This document shows, in pieces, positions 34,776 through 45,488 of a stretch of DNA of 64,000 nt. A model generated the notes under the pieces. The model made no database searches and was not told the origin of the DNA. It worked only from the letters and a program-made list of their open reading frames with translations. How positions within the stretch are numbered: position 1 is the first letter of the stretch; each line of letters starts with the position of its first letter. Source of the DNA: Morinoia aosen (lineage: Eukaryota; Arthropoda; Malacostraca; Amphipoda; Talitridae); assembly GCA_030386875.1 (NCBI GenBank), contig CM059568.1, positions 11,084,316 through 11,148,315 on the forward strand, written 5' to 3'. Made by a program: the position numbers and the translations under genes.

Positions 34776-35998
34776 CAGATTGAGAGCGCTGGCATGAGGT
34801 CCCGCCAGAGGCGCCCTGACGCAACACCCCCCGCAGCAGCGCTGAGAGCGAGCTTATCGCGGCCCCGGGCGCCTCCTGTGTCATCATCGGGCAATGGCAT
34901 CCATCGAATGTTCTTTTCTCTGGCCTTGGTGGCGACCTTGTTCTAACCAGCGATTCTATGACGGGGTGTTCTGTCGCTGGGAGAGGGTGTTACCGAGGGT
35001 GCTTACATCGCATTCATAGAACAGGAAACGTGACTTTTCATTTCAATGGAACTGCTGGAATAAATGGATCTATCTTGTTGCCACGAAGCACGGAGTAGGA
35101 AAGCACCTCAGTGATCCAGACCAGAGCTGTCTACTTGTCTACACGCCTGTGCAGGCAGCCCGAACCTGTATTCTGTCTGATTGAACCAGCCGGTGCAGTG
35201 TTTGGAAAGCGAGGTACCCGCGAGAGTTATCTCGATACGACCACCTACATACATTTCATACAAAGAACTCGTCATGAAATGACCTTTCCCCTCATTACCG
35301 AAGTTCTATGGAGTTCATGCAACCAACAATTTTTGGTCTGGAAATTGACAACTTAAGCAGAGCTCACCGCTGACAATGCATCAAAATCTCAATTGAGATC
35401 GTCATCGCGTCATTATATGTACGATGAGGGCGAGATTCTGCTCGGGTCACGGTTCTCGAACACGGGACACTCTCACTTCGTAATTTGGGACCCTCTCTCA
35501 TCAGTACACAGACGCCAATTACTCTTATGGTGTTTCGATGCTGTCAAGTTTTGTTCCGAGGTTTCCACGGATGTCAGCGTTGGAGGAAACTCTTGCATTC
35601 GGTCAGAAGTGAACTCAGAGCTTGTAGCGTGCATGATAAGCACTGCTAACGACATATTTTTATTCTTAAACATTAATGCGCAACTGGCAAAGCAGTTCGC
35701 GACTATTGGAAATTTTGTCCCATTTCGATGTGAATGTAGACGTAATTTGTTAGTTTTTTCTCTAATATATTTTTCCACCTGAACAATTTTTTCAAATATT
35801 TTATTTTCCGTTTCGAGGCATGTAATCCTTAACGTTTTACGGGATTCAATTTGCATGTTTGGTGGCTGCAAAAAAAATATGTTTTTAATGAATCTTCTCA
35901 TGCCTAGTGGCACCACTACGGTGTACTTGTCTTGAGTTTACTGCTAGCAGTTAGCGGGATTCTATCTTATTATAATGCCGCATCACTTGTGGCTGTCC
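34776..35998. other. Spacer; unrecognised open frame 35473-35916 (minus)
   Basis: The 147-codon minus-strand frame has a lysine/asparagine-rich composition and no recognised motif. A 129-codon plus-strand frame overlaps it. Neither has supporting signals, and neither is called as a gene. Confidence 0.3.
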
Positions 35999-36002
35999 TT
36001 AA

Positions 36003-36268
36003 GAGCCGTTTACGTTAGGGGACATTTTGGCTGTGAGGCGCGACACGTGTATACAAGGCTCACCACTGAAGCTCATATTTGTGTGTGTTTATACGAAGTT
36101 TCCTATTCGCTCTGATCGAATTCGTAATGCGCGAAACTCAAGAGCCTCGTAACTACCGTGGCGAATAGGGAACTTCGTATAGACACACACAAATATGAGA
36201 CTCAGTAGTGAGCCTCGTCTACACGTGTTGTGCCCCGCGGCCGAAATATCATCTAGTGTAAACGGCCC
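36003..36268. mobile_element. TTAA-type (piggyBac-like) MITE, copy 2
   Basis: An almost fully palindromic 266-bp element. The left half (GAGCCGTTTACGTTAGG..., CTCATATTTGTGTGTGTTTA...) is matched by the right half in reverse complement (GGGCCGTTTACACTAGATGA..., CTCATATTTGTGTGTGTCTA...). It is flanked by TTAA (35999-36002) and TTTA (36269-36272). No coding capacity. The TIR core TTTACACTAG is shared with the MITE at 6740-6984. Confidence 0.8.
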
Positions 36269-36272
36269 TTTA

Positions 36273-38142
36273 CTGATGATAATCCAGTGCGAGCCTCCTG
36301 TATATCGTGGTGCGAGCAAGAGAAGCGCGCTCCACTTACAGTGTGAACCAGACAGTTTTCCCCTGCAGCCCTCGGCCAGTTATAAAGAAAAACAAGTATC
36401 CCACGTCCCTTACATCATAACGGTTACTCAAGATTATGTAAGTGGAATATTGTGTCGTGCCTCTAAGCCCTCAATGTACTTCATATGGATCAGCTTCTTT
36501 CTGAACTAGACTCCTGTGCTTATTTGAAAATAGTACAGCACATTACAGCTCATTTGACTATAGTACATCGAGTTGTATGGATATATTTTGTGCGAACCTC
36601 GACTTAATGAGATAAGTAATTATTACCCGTTATTTCCATTTATCCATGACTTGATCCAAGCATTGCATTAGTTGAGTGCCTGGGATGAATTTTTCTTCGA
36701 GTTAGCTGAGGTACTAAATAAAGTCGTATAACTCAAGGATCGATTGCATGCGGGTTTTGAAAAGAACTGACCTTGACGTTCACAAAATCTTATATTTTAA
36801 GGCCTCAATGCAATATGAGAGGGGCAATAAATTTTTTTAATTGTTCGCAGGTAACTTCAACCAAGTACGGACTTCTCTCATTTTGAAACTCGCACTGTCG
36901 TTCTGATTGACATGAACCTCCTATTCGCATATGGTACATTTTACTTCTGAAAATACAACTCTGTGTTATAAATTTAGCCTCTCGTTTCGCGAATCATTCA
37001 AGCAAAAGTAATTCTCAATCCGGATAAATTCTAAAACTGCTTCTCACAATTCCAAAAAAATTGAACGGTAATTGTGGAGCAGAGAAAATTTACAACTGCC
37101 CCTCTAAGATCAAAGAAAATTTAAAACTGCCTTTAGAAAATCTGAAATTTAAATTTTATGCTACAAAAATTTGAAAAATAACAATTTTTAGCTAAAAATA
37201 AATGCTTGTCACAGCAAGTGTGAGCCCAAGAAAGTGTAAAACTTCGTTGGTTCCCTCGTGTCTGGCTGGAAGCTCTCTAAACAATCGTTGTCGCGGTGTT
37301 GGTGTGAGGCAGCTGCTTAAAACTCCGCCATGTGGTAGGGTTGTATACAACTTTTCACAAATTTTGCACCGGAAGCAAACGAAATTTCTCTGACACGTGC
37401 AAATGCTGTTCGAAAATCGTTCAAGCATTTCGCTGATGCAATAAAAGTTTTCTAAAAGCCAGGCTGTTGAATTAGGAGCTTTTAAACGGTTGTAATGATA
37501 AAGTTAAGGGCTTTCGTGTGAGCTCAATTAGCACGTCAAGTGATTAATCTAAAGAAATGTTAGACATGACGATTTCGCATCTCTAATTCGTATTCACAGG
37601 AAATGTCCTGAAAACGTGGTAATTCTCAACTACAATGAAGAAATTAGTGATGAAAGGGCTCCTATTTCTAAAAGTATTAGATATTATAATTTCTTATTGT
37701 TATTATATTTCATTTGAATTATTAACATGAGTTAAAATGCAATGTCAAATGGTGTTATATGATTGCCCCACATCAATAGACGATTTTCATAATCTTCTAA
37801 TCTAGTCACAATTAATTTTAAGCAAAATTTTTAAACTTCTTTAAACTTTAAGCATTAGGACGCAAAAAGCTTTTCATTTGGATGTAATTTTTGCAATGAT
37901 TTGTTTACATCGCTAGTGTTTTTAGTTCTAAACCTTGTGAGGGAAGAGTGAAATGCGAGATCAACAAGTTTGCCTGTCTCCTTAATCAAACCCTCCGTCA
38001 CCCCGTTCTCTGTTTTCTACATAACCAGAGGATCTGCCTGCTCTTTCAAATGTATTGCGCTGTTGAGGGGAACTGAACGCTGTACCTTCTTATTCAAAGT
38101 AAAACGTTCCGCCTTTGCGTCAGGCAGGAGCCTGTACTGAGG
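36273..38142. other. AT-rich spacer without recognised genes
   Basis: Nothing recognised. Confidence 0.4.
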
Positions 38143-38150
38143 GTGTAGTC

Positions 38151-38382
38151 CAGTGGTTCTTAACCTTTTTACTCCTATACGCCCCTAATAATTGTCATAG
38201 AAAATTGTAGGCAGATGGACTAGTAAATAATAGCTCATAGCAAAGAATATGTAAATCGGTCCTCAAATATATTCAACAGTAAAAGTTCACTCTTTTGTCG
38301 AAAACTTTACCGGGAAAAATCAGGTTTTACTGCGGAGGCTCACGCCCCCGCGGGGTGGGGGGTTCCAGGTTAAGGACCACTG
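38151..38382. mobile_element. hAT MITE with perfect target duplication
   Basis: Ends are CAGTGGTTCTTAACCTTTTT (38151) and, in reverse complement, CAGTGGTCCTTAACCTGGAA (38382). A perfect 8-bp duplication GTGTAGTC flanks it (38143-38150, 38383-38390). The 232-bp body is non-coding. The CAGTGGTTCTTAACC end is a widespread hAT terminal motif. Confidence 0.92.
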
Positions 38383-38504
38383 GTGTAGTCATTCTGTGCT
38401 TCTGCCGAGGGTGTGAGGGCTACAGTGTGCATTGCTGAACGTGAGAGGAGCTCCCATGACATCCTAAAGCAACATCAGCCTCTCATTTATGAAATGGATA
38501 CCCA

Positions 38505-38680
38505 CATTGTGTTTCACCATCGCCACTCAAAACTGTGTTTGACATTAGTATACGCTCGTCCATCGTCAGTACACAATGCGTTTGGCCATCGCCACTCAAC
38601 GCTGTGTTTGACATTAACATACCTATGATTATCGTCAGTGCATGACAATGCGCTTCACCATTCTTTCTCAAAACTATGCC
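38505..38680. repeat. Short tandem repeat of about 70 bp (2.4 copies)
   Basis: CCATCGCCACTCAA...CTGTGTTTGACATTA starts at 38517 and 38586 (69-bp spacing). A third, more diverged partial copy starts at about 38657. Confidence 0.85.
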
Positions 38681-38970
38681 CTTTTAATTTTCTCTTCGAT
38701 GGACGTATTCTCAGCGATCAATTTCGCCTAAAAACTTGAATGGAATTAAAAGCTTGTGAGACTTGAGAGTGAAACATCCGAGTTCTACGTAGCAAGTCGT
38801 CCATTGTTCTTGAAAAACTGTACGAATTATGCGTGGAGATACTTTTTATTGGCTATGGTGATCTTAGATTTGCGTCATTCAACGGTGCTTTTACGTAAAT
38901 ATAAATTGCTGTAATTTAAGTTCAACATTTTCGAATAAGTGGGCCTTATTCTTCGTTGTTCTATTATGCT

Positions 38971-39070
38971 ATCTCTCTTTGCATTCTATTCTATTAGGAA
39001 AAAATGAATGTTACTCATCAATCTCTCTTTGTATTCTATTCTATTAGCAACAAATGAATGTTACTTATCA
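38971..39070. repeat. 50-bp tandem duplication
   Basis: ATCTCTCTTTGCATTCTATT...ATGAATGTTACTCATCA is repeated with a 50-bp offset and three or four substitutions. Confidence 0.9.
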
Positions 39071-40237
39071 TCATAGTGCTCTCCTGCCCTATGCATGCAC
39101 ATAGTACCAGATAATGGCACACGATGTGTCTATAACACCGCGTATGACACTCCGACTCACAACGAGATGTCCGACCAAGTCATTTGATGGAGTCCGCCAC
39201 AGCCTGGGCTGCGTCGCGTCGAGGGTGCCAGTAAAAATTTGACTATCAAACGTAAGATTACTTCTCCCTTGTCAGTGCGATATGGTTATGGATCCCGTAC
39301 CAAAGTGAACACCAGTTCTCATGAACGTAAGGGAAAACCCATAAAAAAGAAAACTCGTTTTTGCATCATGCGTTTAGTGCTGGCAATCCAACGGTGATAT
39401 ATTTGATGGCGGACATGTTTCTGATCCGTAATATCCGTAGTGCGGTATCCTTAGCTTCCGGGAGCTATGTATTTCTCGCGAGGTGACTAAGTGAGGTTGC
39501 GGTGGAGTGTCTGCACAGGATCTCCGCTCTGCGACGCTCTGTAACGACTGCACGCAAGACGGTCTCTGCGATATCAACACTGTTGTTTGCGCCTCAACGA
39601 CTGAAACGACGGCTCATGCAGCCTTCGTAGTGCTGCTGACTCAGATCCCCTGCTATATTTCCTGAGTCAGCGGTACTCTAGCAGCGCGTGTGTCTCATGA
39701 AGATACATTGGTCGTAAAATGACCTGTTTTTTTTATAAAATTCATGCGATAATAAAAGATATTTTCTCCGTTTCCCTCGATTGGAATTTCTAGTTTATAC
39801 TGACTGGTTTACGCTGATATTCGCGCACATGCTTACTTGTAGATATCTGTACGTGTGCACGCTGTGCGTATGACACTAAATAGAATGCGTATGTATTGCC
39901 TCGATGCATAGAAATGCATTTGTGTATCCTTACGAGTTTGGTGTAATTATGTGCGTGCATGTGTATATGTATATATTTGCGTGTATATGTGCACACATGT
40001 GTGTACTAGACTGACAACTAGCATTTTACTAGAGATAATGGTCTTTTTTCTGTTCACTCTCAACTTGTAACATTACCTAACTCGTCATCTCTTTATTATT
40101 GTAAAGCATTCATGTAAAAACTATACATTTGTTGTGCGATCATCCACTTTTTGTTTAAATAAAATGCTTATCAACTAATGACCGCTATGTTAAAATTGTT
40201 GGATTAGAAATACAAAACTTATTATCTTCTTGGTCCT
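39071..40237. other. Spacer without recognised genes
   Basis: Nothing recognised. Confidence 0.35.
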
Positions 40238-40362
40238 CATGCTTATGTGTACGTGTATACATGTATATGTATGTGTGTATATGTACATGTATATATATGT
40301 ATGAATATATATATATGTGTGTATATGTATACGGATGTATATTTATATATATATATATATTT
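40238..40362. repeat. Imperfect TG/TA microsatellite
   Basis: Alternating purine-pyrimidine tract made of TGTATA, TATATG and TATATA blocks. Confidence 0.9.
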
Positions 40363-41592
40363 TTTCATGCTTCCTCAAAATGACACTTATGAACATTGGC
40401 CGAAACAAGCGATTCATGTATTATTTCCTGGCATCAAGAATTGCGAAGTTTTATGTCATGTACATGTAAACTGTCAAAAGTGTTTTCACCTCACAATGAA
40501 AATGCATCGTCCATGAAATTGTGTTGTCTCTTATAATTATCATTACATGTATTATCAAATGTAGATTAAGCAAGATTAGGAGTACATTGCCCTCAATCAT
40601 TTATTTTCGACTAGTGACACGAGTTTTACAATACTCGTGTGTGTGTATCATCTAAGCGTATTAATTTTAAGAGATTTTAAAAACCAATGATGGTACTTTT
40701 GTACCATCTATATTGGAAATATACTGTTTTTTCTTTTTTTTTCTTTTTTTCTTTTCACAGCGTGCTCTCTATGGCGCAAGTTCGGAGGAAGTCTATAAAT
40801 ATACGCTCGTTCTGAGTGAACTATCACTGTAGTTAAGAGAGCTCGACTCACTATCTTCTAACTTAAATTGACTATAACTTCAAAGTCTTTTCTGTTGAGT
40901 TTCAAAGTATTACCTTCTTTGATTACTTTTTTAGAGATCCCATTGTCAAAAGTGTGCTTATGTGCACACCGGACATTGCAGTGCATCTATGTTTTCATTC
41001 AGGACAAACCACCACGCTATACCACGGCCTGCCGCACCTGCCACAGCCTGCAGCTTTACCTTGAAATTCTCTAATCAATTTCCGTTAAAAATCAACAAGC
41101 TTCTAACATTTTTTATGATAGATTTTTGTTCTAAACGTAAGGACATATAGCGTTGCAATATTTTTTCCCTGTTATTTAACGCTTCTAAAACTAATGAACT
41201 TTTCGACAACTCTAGTAGTCGATTTGATGTCAGAAAAACTAATTATTGTCCTAAATCCGTATTAAATTAATAAAATTCTTCTACGTTGAAAAAGGTCCAA
41301 ATCGGCAAAGTTGAATCTCGAGTTTTTCTAAAGGCGAATTAGACAGAGAACAACCTGAAACCCGCGTTTCAAGCTTGTGCCAAGTTTTGAGTTGCTGTTT
41401 GCTTGCTGCTAGAGTTGCCAAGTCATCACCGGCTGGATTTGCGCAATTGTTTCTAACCTGCAGCGCCGTGACCTACCGAATGCTCTTTTCGAACGGTCCC
41501 ATGCACGTGTTGCGCGCTCCGTTGTGTCTACTATGTCCAGTCTTCAGACCGGGCTGCAAAAACCTACGAGAAATCGTGTGTTGTGGTAAATT
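40363..41592. other. Spacer with a possible orphan core promoter
   Basis: GTCTATAAATATACG near 40790-40805 resembles a TATA box, but no convincing transcribed gene follows. No other content recognised. Confidence 0.3.
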
Positions 41593-41700
41593 CCCAGTCT
41601 AACTTTTTCGCTTGAGCATGCATGTTTTTCGCCACCCAAGCGATTTAATTACTTGGGCGGTGAAAAATATGCATGCAGGCGGTGAAAAAGTTAGACTTGG
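41593..41700. repeat. Palindromic repeat family P, copy 4
   Basis: CCCAGTCTAACTTTTTCGCT at the left, GCGGTGAAAAAGTTAGACTT at the right. Inner arms are GCATGCATGTTTTTCGCC and GGTGAAAAATATGCATGC, around CCAAGCGATTTAATTACTTGG. The centre has decayed slightly relative to copy 3. Confidence 0.9.
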
Positions 41701-43752
41701 TTGAAGCCGTGTTTCTATCAGGTCAAGAATTTTGTAATTTGTGTTTGTATCGTTGTATGTATGCAATGTCATGCATTGTAAATTTTTGTAAATCATCTGA
41801 CCTAAACTACATTGTCTCAAACCTTACGGTCGAAATAATAAATTTCATCTTTATGCTGGAAAGTTTAATATGTTGTTTACCAAGAGAATACCAAATTAAA
41901 GAAATAAATTTTTTCAACACTGACAGCTTGGTAAATAAATGCGCCATTTTTATCAGCCTCAAAGGAGAGTATTGCATCAAACTGAGAAATAGAGCATTTT
42001 TTGAGGTAGTTTTTGCAACATACAGGTGAACTCTTTAGACTAACTGTAGGTAACTAATATAAGTATTGCTTCTGTTGAAAAATGTACAAAAATTCCGTAT
42101 AAACCCCAATATTACTTAAATATACAGAAATAATTGTGAAGTCGCAATACTCCTTACGTCACCTCAAGTAGATTTATTCGAGATGAAGGATCTTCAATTC
42201 GAAAAACAGAAATTAACTTCAAAAAATATTCATTTAATCATAGGAAGAAAAAGCCATCCGAGAGACCGAGCAGCTCAGTCCTTTGCAGCGTGGCAGTCCT
42301 GTCCATCATTCGGTCGTGCTGTAGGAAAAGCTTTGCTCGGGTATCATCCAGTCGGGCATCATCATCATCGGGCATCTGCTACGATCGAGTTCCAGAAGAC
42401 TTGAGTAAATTATAAGGTTCTAAAAATGCACTGTCGAGAAACACTTAATTTTGGGAAATTTTAACTGATTTGTGTCCTTTTTTTGTGTTAACTGATTTGT
42501 GCTCTTGTGTTTTGTAAATTTTTTTAGGATATTGTAGTACTTGCGTATTTGAAACAGCACGAGCGGATCGCTTAACATGTGTGCCTGGTGGCGTGTGTTC
42601 ACATGTGCTGGAGTTGGGTGCTACGTGTTGTGTTGGTGTTGTGCTTGGAAGGAATTTGTGTGTAAGCCTTTCCTGGACAAGAGAGTCTGTTTCCTTAAAC
42701 CACATTCGACGGGGAGAACTAATGGCCACACAAAGAGGTCCTGTGTTGAAGATGTGAGAAACATGAACTTGTTATGATTAGCTAAGACCTTTTGGAGAGG
42801 CATGGGCGCCCAACAGTCAAACCACAAGGGTGACAAGGATTTATAGAGCACTCAAGCTTGAGGGTGGGGGACGAGCGACACTCGAAGCGGCAAGATTGTT
42901 GACACAGCAGGATACGAAACAACCAGGCATTAGAAAAACATAGTGAAAAAAAAATTTAGAGCAGAATTCATGGAAAAAAAGATCGCCAGTGTTCCTGAGA
43001 GAGGGCGGAGTCGGCTATACGTTCTCATCAGAGGGCTTACAGCCAATGTAATGGTCAGAGCACCCTTGGAAAGATTTTCGAAGTGGAGAACCGCCAATCA
43101 GAGAAATTGTAGGCGTTCACGAATGAAAGAGGGCAGCCCTCACAGCACACAAGACCAAAGAGTTAGTAAGTTTGGGCGAGCCGTCCGACAAGGTGCGTTA
43201 GTACGAAGTGTTCACAGATAAAAATACACGCTGTGGAAATACGTGGAAAACATATAGCCTGCTTCACAGTGTAATTGTACTGGTTAGAATTTAATGTAAA
43301 CACTTTCCATTTTTCAGAGAAGAGAAGTCTCACGCACGACCATCGGGGTCGAGACATTAGAATCAGAAAATAAAGTGTAGACGTCTGTGGGCGGGTAAGA
43401 AGTTATTTCTGGTTGTGCAAGATATGCTGTTCGAAAAAAATATGTGATGTAAAGTACTGTCATTCAAAGTTAACACTGAATGTTTAAATGAGCACAATTT
43501 TGCAATCAAAGTAATGGGTTAAATGTTTGTATCTTTGCAGGAGGGCGGTCTCTTTTTACTCCTCTCTTGGCAGTTCTTCACAGTCAATTTCAACTTGAAG
43601 AAAAACTTACGAGATGCTGTCATACAATCGTCAAAAGATACTGTACTGAACTGTGAATAAGTCAGGGAATCGGAACTGAAGCGGTGCCTGAGAATACGCA
43701 TGTGATTTGAAGCTATGATCGTGCTCTCTGTACCTCTCTGTACCTCCCCCAA
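41701..43752. other. Spacer without recognised genes
   Basis: Open frames of up to 118 codons (41673-42029) have no recognised motif; the first part of that frame lies inside palindrome copy 4. Confidence 0.35.
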
Positions 43753-43839
43753 AGTAATGCAGAGGTGGTAAAATTTTTTCCATCTAATATCCCAAACAAA
43801 AAACCAAATCGGAGGAATGATGTTTTAGTCAGTTACCGT
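43753..43839 (+). pseudogene. Non-LTR retrotransposon ORF2 C-terminus, left part
   Basis: The plus-strand frame reads IPNKKPNRRNDVLVSYR up to the CCGT target duplication at 43836-43839, where the LTR element has inserted. The same frame resumes at 49850-49988. No reverse transcriptase domain is visible further left. Confidence 0.6.
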
Positions 43840-45488
43840 TGTTGTATTCCCTATTTTTATCCTAGATCAATATATTTTTCGTTGGCCAATTTTTCCGAGG
43901 CAATTTTTTTCTCTGCATTATTTCTCGTTATTTCCTCGTCGCTTTCATTTTCTTTCGATCAATAGTCGAGACAGAAGGCCTCAATTATTCTATTTTGTTT
44001 GTATTAAAGATCGAAATAGATTGAGACTTTTCAATGTCATTAGTTACAATTAAATATAATATTATAGCAAATCGAATAGGGCCTCATTAAGGAAAGTGAC
44101 GACACCGTTACAACGTAAATTTCTGTTAAAATGATGACGTCCTTCAAATAGCAATAGATTACATATTAGGATAGTGATTGACTTGCGATGTACATGTCGT
44201 ATTAAAGAATCTAGATGATCGTGACATATTCAAATCTCGGAAACTACCCTAATCTATCAGAAAATACAGTTACAGGAGATCGCATCATGATCTCAAAATA
44301 AGCAGGTGAAGCCTTCATTACTTGAACATTAATACATTGATAATTACTATAAGCACATTTTATATGAGGTGAAGCCTCCGCGGAATCATTTGTCTTGTGA
44401 AATATAGAACATTTAACTCATCAATGAACCTAGCGCAATACATTTAGGATACAGAATCTAGACCTACTACACGAAGCAAAGTGGCTTGAATGTATGGAAT
44501 ACGAAAACGCTAGAATACTTAGCTCTGTCCTGAATGGCGCCTACGAGTCAACACACGACTCATTGAATAACAAGTGGGTAACCCTCACTGCCTGGCTGGC
44601 TCGCCAGGACATCGAGGTAGGAGCGCACGAAATAGACACGACCGTGCTTCTCTATAGCTGGGCCGCTAATGCCGGGTCGTCGTCTACCAAGCGTAGGAGT
44701 CTGTGAAGCCGTTCGCATAGAGAACAAACAGGTTCTCTTATAGACAATGCTTCACATTAGCTGTTCCTATCGGAAATGGCAAGTATCATCATTTAATTGG
44801 AAGAAAATAGATATACGATTGGATGACAGTTAATTTACCCAGAGTGAATAAGATCCTAAGTGCCGCCATAGCCATGTGGTATAGGTTCTGCCGCCGTGCG
44901 GCAAGGACCCGGGATCGAGTCTCGGCGCTGGCAGTGGCGATTTTCTCTGTTGGGTATAGGAGGAAAATTCCAAGCACAATACCCCACTCCACCCAGGTGT
45001 CTGAAATGGGTACCGGTCTCGACCGGGGGAAAGCGTTATGGCGTCCTGGCGTTAGTTATAAGGCATTTGAAAATCCAATGTAAAAGGTGATATATGTACC
45101 AGGCTTGATTGGAAATAAAGCATCCGTAGATGCCTTCATTATTATATAAGTCTCTCTTAGGAAGGAAAAGAACATACATTAAGCAAATGGAGGCATTAGG
45201 CAGTCCGGTAACCTATCGTTGCCTGTGACGTGGCACTCGTAGAGGGTGCGTTGGTGCGCCTTCAAACGATGAGGTTGATGTTGTCGATGTTGGTAGAGCT
45301 GAAGGCGATGGTTGACGATGTCTAGGCCAAGTTCGTGGAGATAAGAATATGCAGCCTTTATTGACGAGAAGATATTTCTTATGGAAGTCAGTCTTTTCGA
45401 AGGAATTTCCGTCGCTAGCTAGGCAGACTTTTCTTCTTAACGCCCATCCAAACACAGCGTAGAGTATAGTCACAGCAGAATCATGACA
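43840..45488 (-). repeat. LTR copy (left), interrupted by a SINE
   Basis: Without the 290-bp insertion at 44861-45150 it is about 1359 bp, matching the right copy (1360 bp) almost base for base. The differences seen are concentrated in the first 70 bp. A 70-codon frame (44494-44706) recurs in the right LTR simply because the LTRs are identical. Confidence 0.9.
44861..45150 (+). mobile_element. tRNA-derived SINE inserted in the left LTR
   Basis: The right LTR has the uninterrupted sequence GATCCTAAGTCTCTCT (about 49503-49518); the left LTR has 290 extra bases at this point. The insert begins with an A-box-like TAGCCATGTGG (44869-44879) and B box GGATCGAGTCT (44912-44922). It then has a CCACTCCACC-containing body and ends GGAAATAAAGCATCCGTAGA, TGCCTTCATTATTATATAAG. 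The duplicated target is short (TAAG or TAAGT). Comparison with the empty site defines its ends. Confidence 0.82.

Noticed and set aside
35473..35916. 147-codon minus-strand open frame
   Set aside because: No motif recognised, an overlapping frame of similar length on the other strand, and no splice or promoter signals; not supported as a gene.
40780..40860. TATA box with downstream gene
   Set aside because: CTATAAATATA is plausible, but nothing downstream resembles an exon or transposon, so no promoter is called.
44494..44706. 70-codon frame conserved exactly at 49145-49357, looking like a duplicated small gene
   Set aside because: Both copies lie in the two LTRs of one recent element, so identity reflects LTR duplication and not selection.
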